Both the position numbers and the translations under genes were made by a program. The notes beneath the pieces were generated by a model. That model worked only from the letters and a program-made list of their open reading frames with translations, was not told the origin of the DNA and ran no database searches. This document shows, piece by piece, positions 55,412-63,898 of a stretch of DNA of 64,000 bases (position 1 is the stretch's first letter; every line of letters starts with the position of its first letter). Source of the DNA: Weissella ceti (lineage in GTDB: Bacteria; Bacillota; Bacilli; Lactobacillales; Lactobacillaceae); NCBI RefSeq assembly GCF_018394055.1, contig NZ_CP074441.1, forward strand, positions 868,001 through 932,000, in the 5' to 3' direction.

Positions 55412-56566
55412 TTATTCTGTTGGGACCCCAGCAGCTTGCATTTCTGCGACAGACACTTCTCCACCATATAGGTTTCCAGTAGTCTTAGCTTCTAGTCCAA
55501 GTCCTTCACGGATAACATCAGTAACACGTTGTTGTTCTTCACGAGAAACAACTTCTGTACTTCCTGATGACAACATTTGTCCCTTACCTTGTACGAAGTC
55601 GCTTGTAAGCTTACCCAAGGCACTGTTGTACTTCAAACCTAATGTCGTCATGTTTCCGAACGTCAAATCAGTTTGGGCTGAATCAGCCATAGCGTCCAAG
55701 AAGTCCGCTGACAATAGCAATTGTGGGTTCTTAGCGACCTTGTGCATGATAGCTTCTAGCACCAAGCGTTGACGTGCTTGACGTCCATAATCACCTTCTC
55801 CATCAGCATAACGCATACGTGAGAATGCCAATGCGGCCTTACCGTCCATTGTATCAAAGTGCTTTGTCACACCATCTTCACCAGTGTGTGAGTATGATGA
55901 TGATCCTTGTGTGAATGAGTATAAGTTACCAGCATCTGCACGGGCAGTATCTGGGTTAAAGTCGAATGTTAGTGGTGAAACAACTTGAATACCACCAATC
56001 TTATCAACAACCTTTTCTAGTCCACCCATGTTAACCAAGGCATAGTAGTCGATTGGCACATTCAACCAGTTTTGCACAGTTTCAATGGCAACACCGGCAG
56101 AACCAACTTCATACGCTGCGTTAATCTTTTGTGGGAATGGTGGGTTCGCACCAGGAATAGATACTAGTGTGTCACGTGGGATTGAAACCATACGTGTTTC
56201 TTTAGTCTTAGGGTTAATTGTTACTAACATCATTGAGTCAGTACGCCCTTTGTACTCACGTCCCAATTCTCCAGTGTCAGTTCCTAGCAAAAGAATAGAT
56301 ACAGGCTTACCATCGCTCAATGCCTTATCTGTATCACGAACCTTTTGAATATCTGCTGATTGATAACTTTGATCGATTGCGCTCTTGGCTTGGAAGTACA
56401 CATATGCACTTGCTCCAATACCCAATGTCAACAAGGCTAGTAAAGTAATCAAAACCACCTTGGCCCAGCGCTTCTTCGGCTTCTTTGGTTTCTTAGGTGA
56501 ATTGTCTTTACCAGCTGTACGGCTAGCATCTAGACGCTCCATGCGTAATGATTGTTCATCTGCCAT
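55412..56566 (-). CDS. LytR-CpsA-Psr (LCP) family cell-wall glycopolymer ligase
   Basis: 384 residues: cytosolic basic head (KKPKKPKKRWAK), one membrane helix (about 38-58), then the extracytoplasmic LCP domain with LLLGTDTGELGREYKGRTDSMMLVTINP, SIPRDTLVSIPG and MDGKAALAFSRMRYADGEGDYGRQARQRLVLEA, containing the Arg/Asp residues that bind polyprenyl-pyrophosphate. These enzymes attach teichoic acids or capsule to peptidoglycan, so it could finish the polymers made by the loci at 2-8 kb and 22.5 kb. ATG at 56566 preferred (GGAGA seven bases away). Confidence 0.93.
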   Translation of the reverse strand: MADEQSLRMERLDASRTAGKDNSPKKPKKPKKRWAKVVLITLLALLTLGIGASAYVYFQAKSAIDQSYQSADIQKVRDTDKALSDGKPVSILLLGTDTGELGREYKGRTDSMMLVTINPKTKETRMVSIPRDTLVSIPGANPPFPQKINAAYEVGSAGVAIETVQNWLNVPIDYYALVNMGGLEKVVDKIGGIQVVSPLTFDFNPDTARADAGNLYSFTQGSSSYSHTGEDGVTKHFDTMDGKAALAFSRMRYADGEGDYGRQARQRLVLEAIMHKVAKNPQLLLSADFLDAMADSAQTDLTFGNMTTLGLKYNSALGKLTSDFVQGKGQMLSSGSTEVVSREEQQRVTDVIREGLGLEAKTTGNLYGGEVSVAEMQAAGVPTE

Positions 56567-56658
56567 AAAAAATCTCCTCATTGGATGTATTTATCCGATA
56601 TAGTGTTATTTTAAATTTTATCACAAGAACTTAAAATCTACATAAAAAATTACAAATA

Positions 56659-56687
56659 AAAAGCCTCCAAACAAATTGGAGGCTTTT
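56659..56687 (-). terminator. Terminator of the tsf-pyrH-frr unit
   Basis: AAAAGCCTCCAA / TTGGAGGCTTTT (56659-56670 with 56676-56687), loop ACAAA, minus-strand exit TTTTTATTTG. Confidence 0.88.
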
Positions 56688-56697
56688 ATACTTACAA

Positions 56698-57255
56698 TTA
56701 GATTGTAAGCAATTCTTTTTCTTTTTCAGCTGCGATAGCGTCTAATTGCTTAACCGCTGTATCTGTCGCCTTTTGCACGTCTTCTTCAAGACCACGTGCT
56801 TCGTCTTCAGACATTTCGCTTGCCTTCAAAGCCTTCTTGATGTTATCCATTGCATCACGACGAATGTTACGTACGGCAACCTTAGACTTTTCGGCTTCTC
56901 CCTTAACGTCCTTAGCTAGATCCTTACGTGTTTCTTCAGTCAATGCTGGAATCACCAAACGAATAACTGTACCATCGTTAGCTGGTGTCAATCCCAAATC
57001 AGATGCGAAGATTGCTTGTTCGATGTCCTTCAAAGCAGACTTGTCGAAAGGTGCAATCAAAAGCACACGTGATTCTGGCACTGTAACAGATGCCAATTGG
57101 TTCAATGGTGTTGGTGCACCATAGTAATCAACTGTAACTGGTCGCAAGATTGATGGGTTAGCCACTCCTGCACGAATTTGTCCCAATTCACGTTGCAAGG
57201 CATCAGCTGCCTTTCCCATACGTTCGTTGGCTGTGTTTAAAATTTCGTGTGCCAT
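56698..57255 (-). CDS. frr: Ribosome recycling factor
   Basis: 185 residues, exact family length. [45 protein letters not shown] and the long helical end [23 protein letters not shown]. Splits post-termination ribosomes with EF-G. ATG overlaps the pyrH stop by one base. Confidence 0.98.
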   Translation of the reverse strand: MAHEILNTANERMGKAADALQRELGQIRAGVANPSILRPVTVDYYGAPTPLNQLASVTVPESRVLLIAPFDKSALKDIEQAIFASDLGLTPANDGTVIRLVIPALTEETRKDLAKDVKGEAEKSKVAVRNIRRDAMDNIKKALKASEMSEDEARGLEEDVQKATDTAVKQLDAIAAEKEKELLTI

Positions 57256-57977
57256 TAGTTAGCCTCCACAGTTGTTCCAATGTTTTCTCCAAGCACGACA
57301 CGCTTAATGTTTCCATCAGTGTTCATGTTGAAGATAACAAGGTTAATGTCATTATCACGTGACAAAGTTGATGCTGTAGAATCCATAACCTTCAGACCCT
57401 TTTCGATAATATCTTGGTGTGACAATGCAGTAAACATTGTTGCATCAGGGTTCTTACGAGGATCATCAGAGTAGACACCGTCAACACCGTTCTTAGCCAT
57501 CAAGATAGCTTCGGCGTTGATTTCAGCTGCACGAAGTGCTGATGTTGTATCAGTTGAGAAGTAAGGTGAACCTGTACCTGCTCCAAAGATAACAACGCGT
57601 CCCTTTTCAAGGTGACGCACAGCCTTACGGCGAACATATGGTTCTGCAACTTGACGCATTTCAATCGCTGTTTGCACGCGAGTTGGTACGTCATTTGATT
57701 CAAGGGCGTCTTGTAGAGCCAAAGCATTCATAGTTGTTCCAAGCATACCAACGTAATCGGCTTGTGCTCGTTCCATACCCATTTGTGCTCCAGCTTCCCC
57801 ACGCCAAAGGTTTCCACCACCAACAACAATGGCGATTTCAACTCCTAATTCGTACACTTCCTTAAGTTGTGCAGCAATAGCATTAACCGTTTCCGGATCA
57901 ATTCCAAAGCCACGACCACCAGCAAGTGCTTCTCCTGATAACTTCAGAAGGACACGCTTGTACTTTACGTCTGCCAT
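57255..57977 (-). CDS. pyrH: UMP kinase
   Basis: 240 residues, amino-acid-kinase fold: [73 protein letters not shown]. Phosphorylates UMP; hexameric and allosterically controlled by GTP/UTP. Between tsf and frr in the standard order. Confidence 0.98.
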   Translation of the reverse strand: MADVKYKRVLLKLSGEALAGGRGFGIDPETVNAIAAQLKEVYELGVEIAIVVGGGNLWRGEAGAQMGMERAQADYVGMLGTTMNALALQDALESNDVPTRVQTAIEMRQVAEPYVRRKAVRHLEKGRVVIFGAGTGSPYFSTDTTSALRAAEINAEAILMAKNGVDGVYSDDPRKNPDATMFTALSHQDIIEKGLKVMDSTASTLSRDNDINLVIFNMNTDGNIKRVVLGENIGTTVEAN

Positions 57978-58002
57978 TTTATATCACCTGTTAAGCCTAA
58001 GC

Positions 58003-58878
58003 TTAACCGATTTGCGCAGCAACTTCAGCCGCGAAATCAGTAGTTGCCTTTTCGATTCCTTCACCAACTTCGTAACGTACAAAGGCTACAACCTTAGCAT
58101 CGTGTGAAGCAACGAAGTCACCAACAGTTTCCTTGTCAGCAGCCTTAACGTAAGTTTGTTCGTTCAAAGTGTTTTCAGCCAAGAACTTAGCCAAACGACC
58201 TTCAACCATCTTTTCCTTGATGTTTTCTGGCTTACCAGCAAGGTCTTCTGAGTTCATCAAAACTTCCTTTTCGTGGGCCAAAACATCTGCAGGAACTTCT
58301 TCACGGCTTACGTACAATGGGTTGATTGCAGTGATGTGCATAGCAACATCCTTAGCAACTTCCTTGTTAGTTCCGTCAAGCAATAGAAGAGCTGATACAC
58401 GTCCACCCATGTGTGAGTATGCACCAAATTCTTGTGATCCATCCTTTTCCATTACAGTGAAACGACGCAAAGTGATCTTTTCACCAGTAACTTGAGTAGT
58501 GTGGATGATCAATTCGTTCAAAGTTTGACCGTCAACAGTCAATTCCAAAGCAGCTTCAACGTCTGCAGGAGAGTTTTCAACGATTACTTGCGCAACAGTG
58601 TGCAACAAGTCGTTAAATTCCTTGTTTCCAGCAACGAAGTCAGTTTGTGAGTTCAATTCGATGATAGCAGCCTTGTTACCATCAACAGTCACGTATGTCA
58701 TACCTTCAGCAGCAACAGCTCCGGCCTTCTTAGCAGCCTTTGCCATTCCCTTTTCACGCAAAACGTCAACCGCCTTGTCCATGTCACCGTCAGTAGCAAC
58801 CAACGCCTTCTTGGCGTCCATCATTCCTACTCCAGTCTTATCACGTAGTTCCTTAACTTGTGCTGCACTAATTGCCAT
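58003..58878 (-). CDS. tsf: Translation elongation factor Ts
   Basis: 291 residues. [22 protein letters not shown] (N-terminal UBA-like domain), [16 protein letters not shown] (the TDFVA nucleotide-exchange core), [16 protein letters not shown]. Regenerates EF-Tu-GTP. AAAGGAG lies before the ATG. Normally rpsB lies directly upstream; here there is none within the remaining 5 kb. Confidence 0.98.
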   Translation of the reverse strand: MAISAAQVKELRDKTGVGMMDAKKALVATDGDMDKAVDVLREKGMAKAAKKAGAVAAEGMTYVTVDGNKAAIIELNSQTDFVAGNKEFNDLLHTVAQVIVENSPADVEAALELTVDGQTLNELIIHTTQVTGEKITLRRFTVMEKDGSQEFGAYSHMGGRVSALLLLDGTNKEVAKDVAMHITAINPLYVSREEVPADVLAHEKEVLMNSEDLAGKPENIKEKMVEGRLAKFLAENTLNEQTYVKAADKETVGDFVASHDAKVVAFVRYEVGEGIEKATTDFAAEVAAQIG

Positions 58879-58918
58879 ATCTATGGTCTCCTTTTTATTT
58901 CAAAAATTCATCTAACTC

Positions 58919-58924
58919 ATTATA
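58919..58924 (-). promoter_or_regulatory. -10 element of tsf
   Basis: Perfect TATAAT on the minus strand 40 bases before the tsf ATG; the -35 (TGGAAA at 17 bases) is weak. Confidence 0.5.
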
Positions 58925-58954
58925 CACAAAAAAACGCCTTGTTTCCAGCATAGC

Positions 58955-58992
58955 AGTACTAGATAGGTAAAATTTTTTATCAATCTAGTACT
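58955..58992. repeat. Long imperfect hairpin upstream of tsf
   Basis: AGTACTAGATAGGTAAAA pairs with TTTTATCAATCTAGTACT across a two-base turn: 18 positions with one mismatch and one wobble. Plus-strand exit is ACCTTTTTG. Could be the old rpsB-tsf attenuator, a terminator, or a mobile palindrome. Confidence 0.65.
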
Positions 58993-59227
58993 ACCTTTTT
59001 GTCTACATTTTTATCATATCAATTAAATATCGTTTAGACAAAGAAAAAACCGTGTTATGACTAGATACGGGCATTCTCTTTCCAAAAAAGTTGTTCTTTT
59101 CATAGAATTTACCGGATTACAAAATACCACGTCGAACATCTTGTCTTAACTTCGCTATCCTTAACTTACACAGAAACTATAATCATCTATTTATATTTAA
59201 ATCTGATTTTGTTTAGAAAGGCTCGTC

Positions 59228-59374
59228 ATGAAATACGTTATTTTTTTAATTGAATTAATTTTATTCGGTATTTGGTTCTTCATCCATCCCGATAATTTAC
59301 TCCTAACAATTTTAGGTGTCATCGTTATCATCATTGTGTCGCAAGTGTTCCATACTATCTTGTATGCACGCTAA
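59228..59374 (+). CDS. Small two-helix membrane protein
   Basis: 48 residues, almost entirely hydrophobic: MKYVIFLIELILFGIWFFIH, a PDN turn, then LLLTILGVIVIIIVSQVFHT. AAAGG eight bases before the ATG, TATAAT-like sequence about 45 bases upstream, and a strong terminator after it make it a credible gene although very short. No family recognised; two-helix hairpin peptides of this size include toxins and stress proteins. Confidence 0.65.
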   Translation: MKYVIFLIELILFGIWFFIHPDNLLLTILGVIVIIIVSQVFHTILYAR

Positions 59375-59400
59375 TTTACGTACATACGAACAATCGAAAT

Positions 59401-59438
59401 AAAGAGAGCCTTCAAAAATTGATTGAAGGCTCTCTTTA
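59401..59438. terminator. Bidirectional terminator
   Basis: AAAGAGAGCCTTCAA / TTGAAGGCTCTCTTT (59401-59415 with 59424-59438) between the plus-strand membrane peptide gene and the minus-strand small gene ending at 59469. Confidence 0.88.
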
Positions 59439-59468
59439 TTTATTAAAATATTTAATTAATTAATATCC

Positions 59469-59612
59469 CTAAATACCCGGCGTAAATTTTTGATATGCTT
59501 CATGCAATTTCCGCTCAATTATCTCTGGAAGTTGCGCTTCCAACTCTGCAGTCTTCTTTTTTAGGAATTCTACATATGCAGCTTCAATCATTTCCTCTTC
59601 TTTCGGCGTCAT
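59469..59612 (-). CDS. 47-residue coiled-coil-like hypothetical protein
   Basis: MTPKEEEMIEAAYVEFLKKK ... IIERKLHEAYQKFTPGI, strongly helical with Glu/Lys. AAGGAG nine bases before the ATG. It follows the 59630-60251 frame-shifted gene by 17 bases on the same strand, probably in one transcript, and precedes a terminator. Function unknown. Confidence 0.6.
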   Translation of the reverse strand: MTPKEEEMIEAAYVEFLKKKTAELEAQLPEIIERKLHEAYQKFTPGI

Positions 59613-59629
59613 TGATATCGTTCTCCTTT

Positions 59630-60251
59630 CTATATTTTTTCTTTAGCTTTTCGTTTAGACCAATTCGTATACAATTTTGTTAACCCTTCGAAACATTGAT
59701 TCGATGTTTTAACTTTATTAAACGCACCTTGAGATTCATCCATAAACAAGAGGACTAAATGACTCATATTTACATATACAACCTCATCTAAGACGACATC
59801 ATAATTGATATAAATAGATAAATACTCTAATTCCAGAAACACATCGATATATCCCAATTCTGATTGAATATTTGTAATTAGTTGCTCCCGTAACGCCAAT
59901 TCATATTGACTTGTTTCTTGTTTAGTTGATTTCTTATCTAAGAGTAGGTGCTCAATCTGAAGCTGTTTTTCCACTTCCCGTTCGATCACTGTCAACTCAT
60001 CGTTCAATTTCTCCTTGCACACAGTACGTAATTTAGATATTTCAGGAACCACTTTTTTTGTAAAGATATCCATCACATGTACTGTGTGCTTTAATGTGGC
60101 ATCTAAAACGGTCTGCTTCTTCTTGTTTATCAGCTTTATTTGATTGCTTAATGGCTATTAACATTCCAGTCACCCCTAGTACACTCACAATATAAGAAAT
60201 TGCTTTTAGTAAAACGAGTGTATTTGAAATCCATTCGATGTCCTTCCACAT
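59630..60251 (-). pseudogene. Probable frame-shifted membrane/coiled-coil protein gene
   Basis: Two overlapping minus-strand ORFs: 60042-60251 (69 codons, MWKDIEWISNTLVLLKAISY with one membrane helix at about 16-36, then KQSNKADKQEEADR) and 59630-60076 (148 codons, MDIFTKKVVPEISKLRTV and helical text). In the second frame the codons just upstream of its ATG read TVLDATLKHTVHVMDIFTKK, continuing smoothly, and that ATG lacks a ribosome site. A one-base shift near the GAAGAAG tract (around 60110) would join them into one ~205-residue protein. Could be a mutation, a sequencing error or programmed frameshifting. Function unknown; it flanks a prophage. Confidence 0.6.
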
Positions 60252-60348
60252 CTCAGTTGCCTCCTTATTTTCAGTATATCAATAAGGAATGCTATTTATT
60301 TAAAATATGCAAATTTAATCCACTTAATTTTTATTTTTGCATAAAAAA

Positions 60349-60370
60349 AAGACAGACCGGAGTCTGCCTT
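60349..60370 (-). terminator. Second terminator downstream of the lysis genes
   Basis: AAGGCAGAC / GTCTGTCTT on the minus strand (one G-T pair), loop TCCG, exit TTTTTTTATGC. Confidence 0.75.
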
Positions 60371-60410
60371 CTTTAAGAAGTTAATTAACCTTCAACCTGT
60401 TTTGATGTAT

Positions 60411-60430
60411 TCAGCATTTATCAGCATGTA
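60411..60430. repeat. Tandem TCAGCATnTA repeat
   Basis: TCAGCATTTA immediately followed by TCAGCATGTA. Short direct repeats beside a phage end can be integrase arm or core sites; unproved. Confidence 0.4.
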
Positions 60431-60491
60431 TTTAACCTCTACATTTATATAGGAAGAAACCTATTAAACATTTGCTGAACAATTTCGACAC

Positions 60492-60508
60492 GTCCCCAAT
60501 TTGTCCCC
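60492..60508. repeat. Paired GTCCCC motif near the prophage end
   Basis: GTCCCC words at 60492-60497 and 60503-60508, about 70 bases past the endolysin stop. Same orientation as the pair at 8909-8926. Candidate attachment-site or integrase-tail remnant. Confidence 0.4.
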
Positions 60509-60527
60509 TAAAATTTCACAAACAAAA

Positions 60528-60566
60528 AGCCCTGATTAGCTAGTATTCACTAACCAATCAGGGCTT
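60528..60566 (-). terminator. Terminator after the endolysin gene
   Basis: AAGCCCTGATT / AATCAGGGCTT (60528-60538 with 60556-60566) enclosing an inner TTAGT/ACTAG stem; minus-strand exit TTTTTGTTTG. Confidence 0.85.
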
Positions 60567-60579
60567 AATTTGTATTTAA

Positions 60580-61449
60580 TTATAAGGCAATAAGTGCATC
60601 AGCGTTAAACCAGATGATGCCAACTGTACCCATTGAGATACCAACACCATTAGACTTAGGATCATACATATCGATAGTGCCGTGATTGTACGCCTTCGCC
60701 AAACGTACACGGTCGCCTACCTTAGTAGGTAGTTGATTACCACGGCTAATGTTATCTACGTAAGCCAGTGGAATGCCGTTGTAAGTCCAATTAACATTCT
60801 TTGAGCCGGCTAACTTGTAGTTAACGAATTGCCACATACCATTGACGTGCTTAATTTCATCAACTCGAATATCACCATACGCAGTGTATTGATGATTTGC
60901 AGACTTGAATTGTTCAATGGCTGTCTTAGGCTTTGATGGCTTGTAGCTAGGCTTAGATGTTGCTTGTCCCATATGATACTTAATACGCTCAATAAAGTAA
61001 TCTTGAACAGCAGTCCAATCTCCGTGTAACTGAATAGAACGAGACGGGCAAGCCGTTGCGCTAAGTGCCTTGTGCAAGATGACAGTATTACGATTAGGTT
61101 GAATGCCATATCGCATAAAGATTTGCGCAGCTAGCTTCAAAGCGTTTTCTTCGTTCTTCTTGAATTGTTCCAAGTTCCCGTTAGATTGACAAGCTTCAAT
61201 CCCAATCAGGTTGGCATTACCCCATTGGTTACCACTGTGCCAAGCGATTGAGCTTTCATCAGCGACTTGCAACGTACCATCTGAACATACGTAGTAGTGC
61301 GCATATCCACTCGTTAGATCCTTTGTAGATAGGTAATTGTCGTAAGCTTGCGTAGTGCTTGCGTCAACCCCTTCATCATTATGGATAACAACTCCTAATG
61401 GGTTGTGTCCACGGGGCATATATCCTAATCGCTTATCTGCAATAAACAT
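60580..61449 (-). CDS. Phage endolysin, N-acetylmuramoyl-L-alanine amidase
   Basis: 289 residues. Residues 1-150 form an Amidase_2/PGRP domain: GVVIHNDEG (first Zn ligand His), YYVCSDGTLQVADESSIAWHSGN, LIGIEACQSN and HKALSATACPSRSI (second His, Cys). A Ser/Lys/Pro linker (165-180) leads to a C-terminal binding domain of about 100 residues (SANHQYTAYGDIRVDEIKHVNGMWQFVNY..., GTVGIIWFNADALIAL), SH3-like. No signal peptide, so export relies on the holins encoded just upstream. Last gene of the phage late region. Confidence 0.93.
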   Translation of the reverse strand: MFIADKRLGYMPRGHNPLGVVIHNDEGVDASTTQAYDNYLSTKDLTSGYAHYYVCSDGTLQVADESSIAWHSGNQWGNANLIGIEACQSNGNLEQFKKNEENALKLAAQIFMRYGIQPNRNTVILHKALSATACPSRSIQLHGDWTAVQDYFIERIKYHMGQATSKPSYKPSKPKTAIEQFKSANHQYTAYGDIRVDEIKHVNGMWQFVNYKLAGSKNVNWTYNGIPLAYVDNISRGNQLPTKVGDRVRLAKAYNHGTIDMYDPKSNGVGISMGTVGIIWFNADALIAL

Positions 61450-61450
61450 A

Positions 61451-61753
61451 TTAAACGTCCTCCTTAACTTGATTAATGTAGCCTTCCAATTGTTCCTGTG
61501 TGAACTTATGCGCGATGCCGTTCTGTGCCAAACGCTCGTTTAGCATGTCAATCGCATCTGCTTTCTTGTTATCAGGTAGATAACGGTTCGCTTGCCCGAT
61601 TGATTCCACAACTTGAATTGCAAAGCCTAGCGCCAACTTCACACGTTCGTTCTTGGCTTTCAGGCGCAGTGTCGTAAACACTTGCACGAGCACTGGACTA
61701 ATAGTCCCGAGCAAAATAAAAACGCCTGTTAAGGCGTTAATGTCAATCTTCAT
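61451..61753 (-). CDS. Phage holin, LLH family
   Basis: 100 residues with one N-terminal membrane segment (about 8-28, LTGVFILLGTISPVLVQVFTTLRLKAK) and a helical soluble tail with ALGFAIQVVESIGQANRYLPDNKKADAIDMLNERL, the pattern of Lactobacillus LLH-type holins. Forms the lesion releasing the endolysin; its gene starts one codon before the lysin start and overlaps the upstream gene by 11 bases. Confidence 0.85.
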   Translation of the reverse strand: MKIDINALTGVFILLGTISPVLVQVFTTLRLKAKNERVKLALGFAIQVVESIGQANRYLPDNKKADAIDMLNERLAQNGIAHKFTQEQLEGYINQVKEDV

Positions 61754-61982
61754 CTGTAAATACCTTCCCTTCCATTTTGATTAGTCGAATTTCATGTTCA
61801 TATAATTGTTGAGAATGAGCTGCATTTGTTTCATTCAAGTCAGCACGCATTTCTTTTAGTGGTTTCGTAACGTACTTGTTTAGCAAGAAACCAAACCCAC
61901 CAAACATACTCCCGAATGCCGTAATACACATTACGATTAATCCCACGATGTCATTCGCAGTTGTTGGCCAAAAATTTACCAT
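61743..61982 (-). CDS. Phage membrane protein, second holin or spanin-like
   Basis: 79 residues: one membrane helix (about 12-36, IVGLIVMCITAFGSMFGGFGFLL), then a helical charged tail (MRADLNETNAAHSQQLYEHEIRLIKMEGKVF). Small single-helix proteins of this form accompany LLH holins in lactic phages. Overlaps the holin gene, supporting a joint lysis role. Exact function not certain. Confidence 0.75.
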   Translation of the reverse strand: MVNFWPTTANDIVGLIVMCITAFGSMFGGFGFLLNKYVTKPLKEMRADLNETNAAHSQQLYEHEIRLIKMEGKVFTDED

Positions 61983-61993
61983 AATGACGCCCC

Positions 61994-62158
61994 CTAAATT
62001 CCGTCTTTTTTATCTTCATTAGACGGCCACTTCTGACCAGTAATGTACTCATAATCCAACTCCTCCAACTTAAACGTTGGTAAGTAAACTACAATGTCAT
62101 ACACTTCTTCTGGCGTCATCAAACCCATTCGATATAGTCGCTTGTATGTTTCTCGCAT
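61994..62158 (-). CDS. XkdX-like phage protein
   Basis: 54 residues: MRETYKRLYRMGLMTPEEVY ... YEYITGQKWPSNEDKKDGI. The Y-K-R-L-Y head and the YITGQ text match XkdX-family proteins found between baseplate genes and holins. GGGAG eight bases before the ATG, which overlaps the preceding stop (TAATG). Function unknown. Easily missed because of size. Confidence 0.8.
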   Translation of the reverse strand: MRETYKRLYRMGLMTPEEVYDIVVYLPTFKLEELDYEYITGQKWPSNEDKKDGI

Positions 62159-62532
62159 TAGTTATCTCCCTTTGATTCAAGTTCAGCTAGGCGATTTTCG
62201 ATAGCAGAAATTGTTCTAGCTTGTTTTTCATTAGTCATAGTCAACATCATGTTTGTCTTACTAAGTTCCGCAATTGCCATAGTTGTTGTAGCCATATATT
62301 CGTCGATTTCACTAGGTTTTTCTGGTGTAACCTTGTCCAAATGAACACGCCATTGTTCTGGTGTCACTTCACGCCAATCTTGAATAGTACGATCGAATAC
62401 CATTACAGATACAGGGAGTGTTTTAGCACGGACAGGTACTTCTGTATTCTCAATACCGTCTGTCATATCAGGTAAATCACTCTCTCCGACCCACATCCCA
62501 TTTTGTTTGTTGAATTGTTGAAATTGTTTCAT
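62158..62532 (-). CDS. Phage structural-region hypothetical protein
   Basis: 124 residues; MKQFQQFNKQNGMWVGESDLPDM, a beta-rich middle and a C-terminal coiled coil (MATTTMAIAELSKTNMMLTM...SAIENRLAELES). In this slot (between BppU and XkdX) phages of lactic bacteria carry short tail-associated proteins. No specific family recognised. Encoded ten bases after the BppU gene. Confidence 0.75.
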   Translation of the reverse strand: MKQFQQFNKQNGMWVGESDLPDMTDGIENTEVPVRAKTLPVSVMVFDRTIQDWREVTPEQWRVHLDKVTPEKPSEIDEYMATTTMAIAELSKTNMMLTMTNEKQARTISAIENRLAELESKGDN

Positions 62533-62542
62533 AATATCCCCC

Positions 62543-63898
62543 TTACTTAATTACAAGAGTGCTGGAAATGTCGTAGTATCCACCAGCAATAACATCGCTA
62601 GGTTTACCTGCAATACCGTGTTTTTGCATCGCAATGCGACCACCACCCGTTAACATAGCAAAAGTGGCCCACCCAGCGCCAACTTGCACACGAGCTTGCG
62701 AACTTTCAAACGTGACAGGTAGACCAGAAATGATATCCCACGCCTTACCAATTCCTGATGTATCGTTCTTTAGCGTAACTTTCGGCGTAACCAATCCGAT
62801 TAGTTCAACGTGGTCTCCAACAATTCGATACATTGGCGGATGTTCTCCAGCGACAAAATCAGATGTTAGATACTTCGTTAGTGGCAACCACTTAACGCCC
62901 CATTCAGATACAGTCTTCCACTGAGTTAGTTTAGGCGTAGATGTTAGCCCGCTAATCGAGCGAGCCCTAATTACTCCATAATCACCACCGGCGAACGTCA
63001 TAGCAGTTTCGTAAACAGTTCCGTCAGATACTTTATGGCGACTGACCATCAACCAGTCATTTTCCACTGGATTGTTCGCTACCTTGTTACCACTGTAATA
63101 GCTAATTTCAGTTGTACCGGCCTTCATAGCACGCAGAACTTCTAAATCATTTAGATCCCGAACGGGTTCGTTAGCCCCGTATCGAGTAATAGCAGTACCC
63201 GTAATGTGGCCTTTAATAAACTGGGTAAATTCATTCAAGCCTGTTAGTACATTATCAGCCGCCTTTTCAGCTACTCCGTTATCTTTAACGGTTTGTTGCC
63301 ATAGCTCAACGAGTGTTTCTAAACGCTTGATATTCCCTAAGGCATCCCCTACATTGTTGTCCATCTTTTGGAGCAACGCTCGCATTTCGTCTAGAGACTT
63401 GTTAGTCATCTTTTCAAGCTCAGCAATAAGCTTTTCTGCTTCGTCGATGTAATGGACGTTGTCCCCTACAGATAAGTGTGCTAGGTTGTTGTAAACTTCT
63501 AACCCGATCGGTACAGTCGAGATAGTTGTATCACCGTCCTTTTCGTAAACTTCAAATTCGGCATTTTGATACTCCCCCACAGCCAAATAGATTTGACGTG
63601 GTAGTGTAATTTCAACTAGACCAGCTTGCGAATTGATGATACGAGTAGATAATGCTACACGCTTGTACTTCCCCTCTGCATCGTGTCCTTGGAAACGTAC
63701 ATCTCGGCCGTCCAAATTCATTGGAATCAGTGGGTCTTTGGGGTCATTAGTTCGTGCACGTTCTTTTAGCGCAAGATAAATCTTACGTCCTGCATCTCCC
63801 TTGTCCCCATTCAATTCGTCAATATACATAATGTCGGTAGACTTGATAGTTGTGTCGACAACGATAAATTGCCCTTGCTTAACAGTTGGAATACTCAT
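62543..63898 (-). CDS. Phage baseplate upper protein (BppU family)
   Basis: 451 residues. The N-terminal ~130 residues (GQFIVVDTTIKSTDIMYIDELNGDKGDAGRKI..., LPRQIYLAVGEYQNAEFEVYE) follow the BppU/DUF2479 domain that docks receptor-binding parts to the baseplate. A coiled-coil region (about 150-220) and a C-terminal beta domain (STPKLTQWKTVSEWGVKWLPL..., IVGDHVELIGLVTPKVTL) may bind host receptor. GGAG lies eight bases before the ATG, which overlaps the upstream gene's TGA. Confidence 0.85.
   Translation of the reverse strand: MSIPTVKQGQFIVVDTTIKSTDIMYIDELNGDKGDAGRKIYLALKERARTNDPKDPLIPMNLDGRDVRFQGHDAEGKYKRVALSTRIINSQAGLVEITLPRQIYLAVGEYQNAEFEVYEKDGDTTISTVPIGLEVYNNLAHLSVGDNVHYIDEAEKLIAELEKMTNKSLDEMRALLQKMDNNVGDALGNIKRLETLVELWQQTVKDNGVAEKAADNVLTGLNEFTQFIKGHITGTAITRYGANEPVRDLNDLEVLRAMKAGTTEISYYSGNKVANNPVENDWLMVSRHKVSDGTVYETAMTFAGGDYGVIRARSISGLTSTPKLTQWKTVSEWGVKWLPLTKYLTSDFVAGEHPPMYRIVGDHVELIGLVTPKVTLKNDTSGIGKAWDIISGLPVTFESSQARVQVGAGWATFAMLTGGGRIAMQKHGIAGKPSDVIAGGYYDISSTLVIK

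Larger units (their letters stand above)
58879..59227. other. Region upstream of tsf where rpsB would be expected
   Basis: 349 bases between tsf and a plus-strand small membrane gene. Minus-strand TATAAT at 58919-58924 gives tsf its own promoter. The long hairpin at 58955-58992 is listed separately. No remnant of rpsB coding is seen. Confidence 0.5.
60252..60579. other. Putative prophage end region
   Basis: 328 bases between the broken gene and the endolysin gene, bounded by two terminators (60349-60370 and 60528-60566). Between them lie a tandem TCAGCATnTA repeat (60411-60430) and paired GTCCCC words (60492-60508). No gene. This is where I place the phage-chromosome junction. Confidence 0.55.
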
